Positions 9,601 to 17,392 of a DNA stretch of 64,000 nucleotides are shown here, one piece after another. Position numbers and translations under genes: made by a program. Position 1 is the stretch's first letter. Every line of letters starts with the position of its first letter. Below the pieces are notes generated by a model. It was not told the DNA's origin. It was given only the letters and a program-made list of their open reading frames with translations, and searched no databases. The DNA is taken from positions 4,464,001 through 4,528,000 of the forward strand of contig JACKHI010000001.1 in the NCBI GenBank assembly GCA_020639075.1, read 5' to 3'. The stretch is from Phycisphaerales bacterium. GTDB taxonomy: Bacteria > Planctomycetota > Phycisphaerae > UBA1845 > UTPLA1.

Positions 9601-11483
9601 CGATCGCGTGGTTCGGCCGCCAGTCCCGTCGGTGCGGCAGGCGGCAGGTTAACGGGCGTGGCCGAGGCTTCGGCGCTGGCCGCGCTCTCATTGCCATTCG
9701 CGTCGCGTGCGATGACGACGTAGTAATAGGTCACGTTGTTCGTCAGGCCCGTATCGATGAGGTCGCTCGATGTGAGCAACGTCGCGTTGATCTGCGCGTA
9801 GGGGCCGCCGCTCGTCGTCGAACGGAAGACCTTGTAGCCGAGGATGTTCGGTTCGCTGTTGTCGCTCCAGTCGAGCGTGTTGAGTTGCTCGCCGGATGTG
9901 GCGATGAGATTCTGCGGTGCGGCGGGCATCGCGACGCCGGCGGTGCCGAAGTCCTCGTTGCTCGCATCGCTCTCGTTGCCCTGCGCGTTGGCGGAGACGA
10001 CGTAGTAGTAAGTCGTGCCGAGTACGACAGTCGTGTCGTCGTAGTCGCTCGTCGTGCTGCTGCCGATGTTGGTGTACGGACCGCCCGACGTCGTTGAGCG
10101 GTATACGTTGTAGTGTGTGAGATCGGGCTCGGGATTGTCATTCCAGTCCACGACGATGCTGTCGGCGTCGGCCGTCGCCGTGAGGCCGGTCGGCGTACCG
10201 GGATATCCGCCCTGGACAATCCAGTTGCGCGTATCGGTCATGTAATTCGTGCGAAGGCTTTCGTCGCGGACGCGCGGCGTGTTGTCGACGACTCTCACGC
10301 TGACCGAGTGTTCGACATCGCTCAACGCCTCGTAGTCGGGCGTGAACGTCGTGTTAGTCGCGCCTGGGACGTCAACGCCGTCGACGGCCCACTGGATATC
10401 GAGATTGTGGTCGGCGGGTTGCATCGGCGTGACAAAGAATGTCGTGTCGGCCATGTAGGCGACGGGCGAGGCGGGCGTGGCGTCGTCGATCGGCGAGACA
10501 GTCTCATAGATGAGCCGCACGAGTTGTTCCACGTTGACCTCTTCGTAAGCGCCGCTGAGGGTACGCATTTTGGAGAGGTTCGAGGGGCGATAGACGCCGA
10601 ATTGCGCGTAGTCGCCGCCTTCGAAGGTGTCGATGTTGGGCAGGTCGAGCCATCGGTACCATTTTCGCAGCTGCGCCGTCTGGGCCGCGGCGTCGTAAAT
10701 GCTCAAATTGGCCTGGAACGGTTCGTATGTGCCGTGCGTGACGCCCGTCGTCCAGTACTCGTCGCCGAGATTGCCGAAGGAATGGCCGAATTCGTGGAGC
10801 GCGACGCCCAGGGCGAGGCCGCTGCCGCCGGGCAGCGTGCCGACATCCGCGGAGTAATATCCGCTGCCGCCGTAGGTCGTCGTATTGGCGACAGCGAGAA
10901 CCTGTTCGAATTGAGGCGCGCAGGCGGCGGCGCTGCGAGCGAGGGTCGTGCTGACGAAGATGCCCGTCGACGTCGCACTGACGGACATGTTAAGGGCCGT
11001 ATCGCGAACCTGTCCGATGGCGGGTTCGTCGACGCCCGATTCGTTGGAAATCACATCGACGCGATGGACGTTGAAGTAGGACGCGTATGCGGCGAAAGGC
11101 TCCTCGGCGAAGAACCCGGGAAGCAGATTGTCGATTTGCGTCGCGTAGAGCGGCAGATCGTCGACCGTGTAGCCGTCGCCGACGAAGACGAGGTCAAGGC
11201 GATTGTTGACGGGACCGTTGTCGATCAATGTGGTGGATGCCCATGTGCCTCGAGGGGCCGCCTGCGTCCCCGGGAACAGGTCCATCCAGAGGTTGATCAA
11301 GTGATCCGGATCGCGTTCTTGTTCGATCGCGCAATCGATGGCGTGCAATTGCAGTGCCTTCGCGCTCTTCGTCGGCTGGAGCGGCGGAGCGGCGACTGAG
11401 GTCCGGTGCATGGCCAGTATCGCGAGCAGTGCCGTGCAAGCGATTAAGGCGTAACGTTGAGGTAATCCGGGTTGAGTTTTCAT
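6651..11483 (-). CDS. Large secreted M64-type metallopeptidase with nine fibronectin type III domains
   Basis: A 1610-aa exported protein. ATG at 11483 follows GAGGAGA. Signal peptide about 1-31. Residues ~90-350 are an IgA-peptidase M64-like catalytic domain with HEFGHSFGNLGDEY at 230-243, i.e. the zinc HExxH plus a third ligand and the family's DEY. An Ig-like segment ('AVDGVDVPGATNTTFTPDY') follows. Nine fibronectin type III domains (about 430-1290) each carry a near-constant core, 'YRSTTSGGPY' and 'TYYYVV', showing recent internal duplication. The C-terminal ~320 residues hold three degenerate ~100-aa units, each ending like 'W(Q/T)V(I/V)E'. No PEP-CTERM or dockerin is seen at the end. 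It is likely an extracellular or cell-surface protease; the substrate is unknown. Confidence 0.8.
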   Translation of the reverse strand: MKTQPGLPQRYALIACTALLAILAMHRTSVAAPPLQPTKSAKALQLHAIDCAIEQERDPDHLINLWMDLFPGTQAAPRGTWASTTLIDNGPVNNRLDLVFVGDGYTVDDLPLYATQIDNLLPGFFAEEPFAAYASYFNVHRVDVISNESGVDEPAIGQVRDTALNMSVSATSTGIFVSTTLARSAAACAPQFEQVLAVANTTTYGGSGYYSADVGTLPGGSGLALGVALHEFGHSFGNLGDEYWTTGVTHGTYEPFQANLSIYDAAAQTAQLRKWYRWLDLPNIDTFEGGDYAQFGVYRPSNLSKMRTLSGAYEEVNVEQLVRLIYETVSPIDDATPASPVAYMADTTFFVTPMQPADHNLDIQWAVDGVDVPGATNTTFTPDYEALSDVEHSVSVRVVDNTPRVRDESLRTNYMTDTRNWIVQGGYPGTPTGLTATADADSIVVDWNDNPEPDLTHYNVYRSTTSGGPYTNIGSSTTSDYDDTTVVLGTTYYYVVSANAQGNESDASNEDFGTAGVAMPAAPQNLIATSGEQLNTLDWSDNSEPNILGYKVFRSTTSGGPYAQINATLLTSSDLIDTGLTNNVTYYYVVIARDANGNESAASAEASATPVNLPPAAPTGLAAEPRDRSVNLTWNPNTEPDFNSYFIYYSLTAGGPYEEVDNDDATSFLVGGLTNGHTYYFVIAAEDAGTLMSPYSNEVSATPVDNQPPAIPQNVTADAGFAQVQLTWSAVSDSDFAFYSIYRSTTSGGPYASVDTAEDPEYLDGGLTNEVTYYYVVTATDALSNESGYSAEVSAMPTADPVPAAPTGLTATIGDGIVSLDWNDNVEADLKEYRIYRGTVNGGPYTEIDTNTSSDFPDTSVVNGTKYYYVVSAIDNANQESPYSNQVSATPHEIIPPAPPQNLEAFPLDQGAYLDWDNNTEPDLNSYVIYISPTPGGPYDEVDSDDPSEFPVFGLTNGTQYYFVVTARDDNGNESGYSNEATTTPIAEPPPVRPRGLTATSGEGKVTLNWIDNFDSVEFYNVYRSTTSGGPYTIIASPWMSDYIDTNVISGTTYYYVVTAVNEFSDESPTSDEASATPTMPVPPPSNVSATASISSVYLAWDWVTDNRVGGYGIYRSTTSGGPYSQASAVQDNNWTDTNVVAGTTYYYVVVSIYNSQSESAYSAEVSATPGDFFPPAAPTGVVAVPTDGGANLSWNANTEFDFSEYVIYRGTTSGGPYEEIDRDDATSWADGGLTNGTTYYYVLTAVDTSGNESGYSNEAAVTPTGAQPGGYFVQSGRVEVVGSTLDVAISPVDPVHAFVLLSYGTGYTNGNTNANRVMVRGDLLDADTLRLYRGTSSNSSWVSWQVIECAGNEFTAYRGSGSFSNSQGSASLNIGASVNAANCLALVSADSNSNSRSYYSEAHLTARVDSSTTVRVERADTGSSSTNYNWTVVEFDPSKIASIQHGSLSFSSANEGNRATANISAVNPNSSILLFQSRTTRNGLAYTSVAGQLTSATSVEFYQHTGTAGTRTVEYTVIDFGVGASAQGGQIDNSGNSNWAIEDISLSPVDPSSTMTFHSMTCDGTGTAYPRGYSAAELTSSSILRIERKRWGQASYIEWQAIELPPVTP

Positions 11484-11810
11484 GCGTGCTTCTCCTCAGA
11501 AAGGGCTGTGCGAGCCGGCGGATTCATGGCTGAATCTCGCATGGCGGAGATCCGGCTGCGGCTGCGCGTAACTTACGACGATGGGGGTTAACGGCAAGGT
11601 GTAATGTTGTGAATCGAGCGTTAAAATATCGCGAAGTTCCAAGTGATCGGCCGCGTGAATCGTGATTGTCCGGGTCCTGAATCGTGGACCGCCTCGGAGA
11701 GACTGGTTGTTAGCCTGAATCGCCATACGTATGGCATTTGTGTCGCCGTACGCCGATTCGGCGGGAAGGGGCCGTCGGCTGAGGGGCCGTTGTCCAAGGA
11801 GTTGGATCTC

Positions 11811-12461
11811 ATGAAGTCGTCAACAAGTCGCGTCGTCTTCGTCTCGCTGCTCAGTGTCGTTGCGATGGGAATGGATGCATGCCCCATGAACGGGACAGGC
11901 ATGACGGGCAACACAAATACGAACACGAACGCGAACACGAACGCCAATACGAACATGAATACCGGGACGCCCGCGTCCAGTATGAGCACCGAGGAACTGC
12001 AGCTGGCGATGGACGCGTTGACGGCAATCAACGTTCATCGCGCCGGAAAGAGCCTGCCCGCGTACACGTGGTATGCCGACGCCGCACAAGTCGCGTTCAA
12101 TCACTGCGTCGCGATGGAGACGGGCGGATTCTTCGAACATGTCGATCCGAATACCGGCAAGGATCCGGCGACGCGCGCGCTCGATGCGGGCATCACGCAC
12201 GATCCGGATGGTTCGATCGATCCGACAAGCGGCAATCCGTTTGTCGGGGAGAATCTGTTCATGGCTTTCAATTCGAGTCCGAGCGGGCAGGCGGCGGTCG
12301 ATGGATGGATCAACTCACCGGGCCATCACACGCAGATCGATGCCCCGATGCCCGTCGCCGGCGCGCAGACGATGCCGGCATGGACGCATTGCGGAATCGG
12401 CGTTCGCCGAAGCGGTAACAACGTGTGGTTCACGGCGATGTTCTTCAAGAACCCGAACTAA
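11811..12461 (+). CDS. CAP (SCP/PR-1) domain protein with Asn/Thr-rich linker
   Basis: A 216-aa exported protein. The ATG at 11811 has AAGGAG nine bases upstream; the frame open from 11643 is not used. Residues 1-23 form an export signal ending around MGMDAC, possibly a lipoprotein (Cys 24). A low-complexity NT/NA repeat follows at about residues 33-50, then a CAP domain: 'ALTAINVHRAGKSLPAYTW', 'HCVAMETGGFFEHVDPNTG', 'VGENLFMAF' and 'AVDGWINSPGHHTQI', with the family's two His and Glu residues visible. CAP proteins are extracellular and of varied, mostly unknown activity; planctomycetes carry many. It stands alone, divergent from the peptidase gene with ~330 bp between. Confidence 0.85.
   Translation: MKSSTSRVVFVSLLSVVAMGMDACPMNGTGMTGNTNTNTNANTNANTNMNTGTPASSMSTEELQLAMDALTAINVHRAGKSLPAYTWYADAAQVAFNHCVAMETGGFFEHVDPNTGKDPATRALDAGITHDPDGSIDPTSGNPFVGENLFMAFNSSPSGQAAVDGWINSPGHHTQIDAPMPVAGAQTMPAWTHCGIGVRRSGNNVWFTAMFFKNPN
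11930..11962 (+). repeat. Hexanucleotide microsatellite inside the CAP gene
   Basis: A run of imperfect AACACG/AACGCG units within the CAP protein gene encodes the Asn-Thr/Asn-Ala linker. Such in-frame hexamer repeats can change length by slippage without frameshift. Boundaries are approximate. Confidence 0.6.
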
Positions 12462-12548
12462 GTCGTCGGCGCGAATCGCCTGCAGTGGCGATTATGTGCC
12501 TCGCTGGATATGTCATCGAGGGGCGATCGCCCTGCAAGGAGCTGGGAT

Positions 12549-13118
12549 ATGCAAAGCAAGGCTTCAACGGTCAATGATTACATCGCGGAACTGCCCGACG
12601 ATCGCCGCGTTACGATCGAGGGGCTCCGGAAGGTCTTCAAGAAGAATCTCGACAAGCGTTTCAAGGAAGGGATGCAGTACGGGATGATCGGTTACTTCAT
12701 CCCGCACAGCATCTATCCTGCCGGCTACCACTGCGATCCGCGGCAACCTCTGCCCTTTGCGGGCCTTGCATCGCAGAAGAACCACATCGGCATCTACCTG
12801 ATGTGCGTCTATATGGATGAGAAGCTGTCGGCCCAATTCGAAAGCGCCTGGAAGAAGACAGGCAAGAAACTGGACATGGGCAAGGCATGCATCCGATGCA
12901 AGAACCTCGACGGCGTGGCGCTGGACGTTCTGGGCGACACGATTCGAAGTGTGAGTGTCGACGACTATATCGCCCGGTATGAATCCAACCTTGCTTCGTC
13001 GGCGAAACGGAAGTCAAAGTCTGCAAGCGGTTCGAAGAAGCCCGCGACCCGGAAGACGCCGGCTAAGAAGGCAGCCGCCAAGAAAAGCCCGAGCAAGAAA
13101 AAGTCGAAGGCGAAATAA
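12549..13118 (+). CDS. DUF1801/YdhG-like protein with lysine-rich histone H1-like tail
   Basis: A 189-aa protein; ATG at 12549 has AAGGAG with 7 bp spacing. Residues 1-130 match the DUF1801 fold (frataxin-like/YdhG family): 'VNDYIAELPDDRRVTIEGLRKVF', 'YGMIGYFIP', 'LPFAGLASQKNHIGIYLMCVY', then 'GKACIRCKNLDGV'. The family's biochemical role is not settled. The last ~40 residues are almost only Lys, Ala, Ser, Pro and Thr ('KKPATRKTPAKKAAAKK'), a tail like histone H1/Hc1-type DNA-binding extensions, so the protein may associate with nucleic acid. It follows the CAP gene by 87 bp on the same strand. Confidence 0.8.
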   Translation: MQSKASTVNDYIAELPDDRRVTIEGLRKVFKKNLDKRFKEGMQYGMIGYFIPHSIYPAGYHCDPRQPLPFAGLASQKNHIGIYLMCVYMDEKLSAQFESAWKKTGKKLDMGKACIRCKNLDGVALDVLGDTIRSVSVDDYIARYESNLASSAKRKSKSASGSKKPATRKTPAKKAAAKKSPSKKKSKAK

Positions 13119-13557
13119 CGCAGTGCTGAACGGCGCCGCTCAATTCGCGCCGCATGACGTTGCGAGCTACGACCACCCGCATTCCGTCATATGTCGCTCC
13201 AAGTATCTCTGTGGCCGCCGGTCGCTTGCATGTTTGCGACGGAGGGGTGCACGCGCCCATCCGGCATCGGAACTCGATGTCAAAGTTGTGTCTTTTCAGG
13301 GGGCGGTCCGATTCGACGCCCGCTTCATCAGGATGGGTCCTCTGGTGCGGAACAGTTACTCAAGAGGAACAGCAAGAGTGTGAAAAACGTATTGTTGAAC
13401 GGGTGAGTCAGCCGATGTTGCGCAATATGAACCATGTAAGACGAACCCGGGTAGACAGACGTTAGTCAGTACGACCGGCTCGATGTCGACGGTACGACAC
13501 GTTTTGCATGTAAAATCGGAGTGAGGTCCCCCGGGCATTGAAATTGCGAAAAAGCGC

Positions 13558-13691
13558 TTGTTCTTTCGAATGAAATCGCGCATTATTAAGTATGCGTCCC
13601 CAACGTGAGACTTCCTTTCCTTTTCTCTACTCTCCGGCCCGAGAGTTGGGGACGCACTAAAAAAGGCCCGCCTGCAAGGCGGGCCTTTTTT
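13558..13691 (+). ncRNA. Possible small RNA (promoter-like box, structured body, terminator)
   Basis: A sigma70-like pair, TTGTTC (13558-13563) and CATTAT (13581-13586) with a 17-bp spacer, is followed about 8 bp later by GCGTCCCCAAC (13594-13604). This pairs exactly with GTTGGGGACGC (13645-13655), and the terminator at 13659-13691 comes straight after. The predicted transcript is ~100 nt with no ORF. It could instead be a mobile palindromic element carrying its own hairpins. Confidence 0.3.
13659..13691 (+). terminator. Rho-independent terminator, bidirectional
   Basis: Stem GGCCCGCC (13665-13672) / GGCGGGCC (13678-13685), loop TGCAA, with AAAAAA before and TTTTTT after, so it can work on both strands. 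Confidence 0.9.
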
Positions 13692-14356
13692 ATTTTCCTG
13701 TATGTCATCTCGGCGCATCGTCGTGCAAACGCCGTCACGGATCCTGACGCACGCCGCGCTCGATTCAATCAGCCTCTCGAATGGTCGTCCGTCAATGGTT
13801 GGACGCAGCCTTATGTCCGCCGCGCGTGTCGATGTATCGAAACGGAATGATGCCGCGATGTGGTGCGAGTCGTTGAGCACACGGATTCGGTCGTAGCCTG
13901 TTGAGAGAGTGCCGCGGAGTCTGTTCGCCTCGATCCTCGAATGCGTCGCTCAGCGTTGCACCGAGAATCTCCGCCAGCGCGTCGAGCTGAGTCAGGGAAA
14001 CGTCACAATTGCCATTTGCCGGCCCGTGGTGTTCTCCATCATCGGGTTGCCGCGGGTCTCGTTTCCGATCAGCTTCGGCGCGGCGAATGAGGATCGCTCG
14101 CGTCGCCCGCTCGACGCAATCGTTACTCGGCCGCCAGAAGCTTGATGTTGAGCGTGCCGTGTCCACACTTGTATATTCGGTTAATGTTCGGATTCATCTG
14201 GAGCGAATCTGGCAGGATTCACTGAAGCACTCGGAACTTCGCATTTGAGGACTTGCATCGGGGCCCGCGTCGACGGTTGTTCGAATCCGCCCTACGGAGT
14301 TCAGACGTCGGACGCCAAGGCTCGGCTTTGGGGGGAGCACGCGAGACAGGTGCAAA

Positions 14357-14429
14357 TGCTGACGACTGGACTCGAACCAGTGACCCAGGGCTTATGAATC
14401 CCTTGCTCTACCAACTGAGCTACGTCAGC
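14357..14429 (-). tRNA. tRNA with anticodon CAT (elongator Met likely; Ile(CAU) possible)
   Basis: Read on the minus strand the gene is 73 nt. The 7-bp acceptor stem GCTGACG pairs with CGTCAGC. The D-arm GCTC..GAGC contains AGTTGGTA. The anticodon loop is TTCATAA with CAT at 14396-14394, and the T-arm is ACTGG-TTCGAGT-CCAGT. The discriminator base is A and CCA is not encoded (TTT follows). The anticodon stem has a closing A-G mismatch. CAT is shared by Met and lysidine-modified Ile tRNAs, so isotype is not certain. Confidence 0.93.
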
Positions 14430-14847
14430 GAAATCGGACAAATCTATATACACCCAGAATCACGTACGATCAAGACGAGCGGGCGTGCGACGCACGGCTG
14501 ATCGCATCGGATTTCAGCGACGATCGGCGGTGTAATGGCTTGGAAAGTTGGCCGCCCCGGCGGGCTCCACTGCGGGAGCCGGCCGAGGCGGTCGAACCAA
14601 GGAGAAGTTGGGGTAGAGGAGAGGGGAAGAAGCAATCGTCCCTTCATCTATGAAGACGGCATCGGCCCGTCGAGCGGCCAGCACTTTCTTCAAGATTCTT
14701 CCGCTGCCTTCTTCAGGCGGCGTCGGCGGGCGTCACTTTCGGCGTTTTTTGCTCTTCGGGGCGGGGCGGGTCGAGTCTTGCCTCCGCCCTGGCTTCACCT
14801 GACGATCTCTCGCGAACAGATTTCTTCTTGCCTCTTGAGGGACGGAA
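14430..14847. other. Intergenic region upstream of the GMC oxidoreductase
   Basis: No supported gene. It contains GC-rich inverted segments (around 14550-14600) and the presumed promoter zones of the tRNA (minus) and the GMC gene (plus). Confidence 0.5.
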
Positions 14848-16599
14848 TTGACCTGGCGACCCGACAACCAAACCAGCCGTCGTGAGTTCTGCCGACACAT
14901 GGCCATCGGCGCCGGTTCCGTGATCGCGGCGACGACTGCGGGCTGTGGCATTGCCCTCCCTGGTTTCGGCCCCAGGCCTTTGGCGAGCGATTGGGCGGAT
15001 CGGCGGGATCGCTACGACTACCTCGTCATCGGCTCAGGTTATGGCGGCGGCATCGCGGCGGCCCGACTGAGCGCACGGGCCGGCAAGCACGTTGCGGTGC
15101 TTGAGCGTGGCCGCGAATGGCCTGTCGGCAGTTTTCCCGATGAGCCAGGGGAGGCCGTCGCGGCGACGCGTATTCCGGGCGTGAATCCGCTGGGGCTCTA
15201 CGAGATTCGGGGCGGCAAGGGGATCAGCGTACTGCAGGGGGCCGGGCTCGGCGGCACGTCGCTCATCAACGGCGGCGTCGCACTGACGCCGGACGCGGAT
15301 GTCTTCGACGAGCCCGGATGGCCGGCCGCCCTTACGTTCGAGACGTTGCGGCCATACTACGATCGCGCTCGATCAATTCTGGCGCCGTCACGCCATCCGC
15401 GAGCCCGATCGTTCAAGAAGTTCCGCGCAATGGAGAAACGCGCCGACGAAATCGGCGTGAGCGTCGAACCGCTGGATGTCGCCGTCCACTTCGGGGCGGA
15501 CGGTTTCAACGCACACGGCGCAGCGCAGCGCGCCTGCACGGATTGCGGCGACTGCATGACGGGCTGCAACGTCGGTGCCAAGAATACGATCGCAATGAAC
15601 TACCTCCCCATGGCCCGATCGAACGGTGCGGACATCTTCACGGGCATCGAGATTCTCTGGATTGAGAAACTGACCGACGGCGGTTGGCGGGCGCATGGTA
15701 TGCAATACCCGGCGCTCGGAGAGCCGCAACAGATCGAGATCGATGCCGGGGCGATCGTGCTCGCCGCCGGATCAATGGGCAGCACGGAAATCCTGTTGCG
15801 TTCGCGCGAGCGCGGTCTCGTTTTGTCGGAACGGCTGGGTGAGGGTTTCAGCGGCAACGGCGACTTCTTCGCAATTGCTTATAACGGAGACGCGCCGCTT
15901 AACACATTGGGCATCGGGGATCGGCCTTTCCATCCTTGGCGGAGCAAGACGCCGGGGACGAGCGTCATCGGTGGTGTTCGCTATTCGCTGCCGGGGCCTG
16001 GCGGTGCTCGCTTCATTGTCGAAGACCTGACGTTCCCTTCGGCGCTGCTTGCCGTGCTCGCGCCGACGCTTGGGTTGATGGATGGCGAGGATACGGACAG
16101 TGGCGACGAGTCCGCCGAGATCGGTCGACGCCTGTTGGACCGACCGGCGAATCCGTATGTGGAAGATGGCGCCCTCAATCATTCGCTGGCGTTCATCGTG
16201 ATGGGTCGGAGCGACGGGGCGGGGCGAATCGTTCTGAACGCCGCCGGCGACGCGGAAATCGACTGGCCCGCCGCAGAAAGTCGCGCGGACTTTTTCCAGG
16301 CGATCGACGATGAGCTGCGTGAGCATTCGAGGGCGATGGGGGCGACGCATATCTCGAACCCCGTCTGGAAATTCAGCAATCGGAATTCTCTGATCACAGC
16401 GCACCCGCTCGGCGGCTGCGCACTGGCGGACTCGACGGCGGACGGTGTGGTTGACGATTCCGGCCGCGTGTTCGATGGCGCGGGCGGCGTTCATAATGGG
16501 CTTTTTGTTGCGGACGGCTCGATTATTCCGCGGGCGCTGGGCGTGAATCCGCTGCTGACGATCTCGGCGCTGGCGGAGCGGATTGTCGAGAGAATCTAG
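14848..16599 (+). CDS. Tat-exported GMC family oxidoreductase (cholesterol-oxidase-like)
   Basis: A 583-aa flavoprotein. TTG start at 14848 preceded by GAGG (14836-14840). The N-terminus 'SRREFCRHMAIGAGSVIAATTAGC' is a twin-arginine signal, possibly a Tat lipoprotein (Cys at 33). The Rossmann motif GSGYGG (62-67) with 'VLERGREW' binds FAD; 'GAGLGGTSLINGG' is the second GMC signature region. A Cys set Cx2Cx2Cx3C (230, 233, 236, 240; 'CTDCGDCMTGC') is followed by 'GAKNTIAMNYLPMA', the layout seen in the cholesterol-oxidase-like GMC branch. The C-terminal 'AHPLGGCALAD' and 'VNPLLTISALAERI' carry the conserved His/Asn region. It probably oxidises an alcohol in the periplasm; the substrate cannot be told. 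It stands alone between the tRNA and the barstar-like gene. Confidence 0.85.
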   Translation: MTWRPDNQTSRREFCRHMAIGAGSVIAATTAGCGIALPGFGPRPLASDWADRRDRYDYLVIGSGYGGGIAAARLSARAGKHVAVLERGREWPVGSFPDEPGEAVAATRIPGVNPLGLYEIRGGKGISVLQGAGLGGTSLINGGVALTPDADVFDEPGWPAALTFETLRPYYDRARSILAPSRHPRARSFKKFRAMEKRADEIGVSVEPLDVAVHFGADGFNAHGAAQRACTDCGDCMTGCNVGAKNTIAMNYLPMARSNGADIFTGIEILWIEKLTDGGWRAHGMQYPALGEPQQIEIDAGAIVLAAGSMGSTEILLRSRERGLVLSERLGEGFSGNGDFFAIAYNGDAPLNTLGIGDRPFHPWRSKTPGTSVIGGVRYSLPGPGGARFIVEDLTFPSALLAVLAPTLGLMDGEDTDSGDESAEIGRRLLDRPANPYVEDGALNHSLAFIVMGRSDGAGRIVLNAAGDAEIDWPAAESRADFFQAIDDELREHSRAMGATHISNPVWKFSNRNSLITAHPLGGCALADSTADGVVDDSGRVFDGAGGVHNGLFVADGSIIPRALGVNPLLTISALAERIVERI

Positions 16600-16715
16600 C
16601 GCGAAATTCCGAGTCCGGCCATTCATGCCCTCGACTCGCGCGCGAGGCACATCAATCCCGGCCCTGCCTCCCGACATCGCCAAATGCGACATCATGACGT
16701 GAGTTGGAGTACAAC

Positions 16716-17210
16716 GTGAACAACGATCTTCATCGAAAGCTGCAAGCGCTGACGTCGCCCCACGTTCATTACCTGATGCAATCAAAGTGGTGCGAGATGG
16801 AGACGGATTGTAAGTCCCAGGACGAGATCGCCTATTGCGCGGTTGATTCGAAGAAGTGTCGAAACGTGCGTGGGTTGTTTGAGACCGTCAGAAAGGCCCT
16901 GAAGTTCCCTTACCCACGGATTACCAATTGGCACGCATTCGACGAGTGTTTGGCGGACATGGAATGGATGGAACAGTACAGGGGCTGGGTGCTGGTCTTC
17001 CTCGACGCGGAGCAGCTCTTGCCGCGAGATACCGAAGCGCTGAAAGTCTTGATTGACACATTCGAGTCGATTGGACAGGAATGGTCCGAGCCACGAGACA
17101 TTGGGTTAGAGCACGCCGAATTACCTCGATCATTTCATTTTGTGTTCAGTGTTGGTGATGAAGCACAGGAATGCCGGTTTGCGACTCTTGGCATATCGGC
17201 GCTTGAGTAA
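16716..17210 (+). CDS. Barstar-like (barnase-inhibitor fold) protein
   Basis: A 164-aa cytosolic protein. A GTG at 16716 has GGAG six bases upstream and is preferred to the TTG at 16704. The centre, 'VRKALKFPYPRITNWHAFDECLADMEWM' (split: FPYPRITNWHAFDECL then ADMEWM), follows the barstar family pattern of a Phe-Pro, Asn-Trp-x-Ala-x-Asp-x-Cys-Leu helix and a Trp, then a strand 'GWVLVFLDA' and a helix 'ALKVLIDTFESIGQEW'. Barstars bind and block guanyl-specific RNases; stand-alone members also serve as immunity proteins for polymorphic toxins. No barnase-like RNase gene is adjacent, so the partner is unknown. The extra ~45 N-terminal residues contain four Cys. Confidence 0.65.
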   Translation: MNNDLHRKLQALTSPHVHYLMQSKWCEMETDCKSQDEIAYCAVDSKKCRNVRGLFETVRKALKFPYPRITNWHAFDECLADMEWMEQYRGWVLVFLDAEQLLPRDTEALKVLIDTFESIGQEWSEPRDIGLEHAELPRSFHFVFSVGDEAQECRFATLGISALE

Positions 17211-17392
17211 TCGAAGGCCGCCCGCTCCGACCACGACAATTATCAGACGCCCGACGCAATCTCTGCGTCAATTCGGGAATCTGAATCGTAAGTTACATCT
17301 CGGGGAGATAGGCAGCTTGAACCGGGGCGCAGCCAGCCGCGTGGCGAGGAAAGCGCGGAGTATTCCCAGTCCCGTTACAAGCGAGGGTCGTG

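Larger units (their letters stand above)
13119..14356. other. Long region without a recognisable gene
   Basis: Short frames exist on both strands (for example 13154-13465 + and 13792-14166 -), but none has a Shine-Dalgarno, a recognisable domain or a convincing composition, and one long minus frame (13356-13880) runs through a strong terminator. The clear content is the terminator at 13659-13691 with an inverted repeat before it, listed separately. The region may hold decayed genes. Confidence 0.6.

Noticed and set aside
13356..13880. 174-aa minus-strand frame in the gene-poor region
   Set aside because: It runs straight through the strong bidirectional terminator at 13659-13691, and its residues there are translated hairpin.
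13792..14166. 124-aa minus-strand frame
   Set aside because: No ribosome site, no recognisable domain, and an overlapping + frame of equal quality; could be a decayed gene but cannot be supported.
17211..17392. Possible riboswitch in the leader of the beta-helix surface protein
   Set aside because: The region is GC-rich and can fold, but none of the conserved cores I know (GEMM, cobalamin, TPP, SAM) could be matched.
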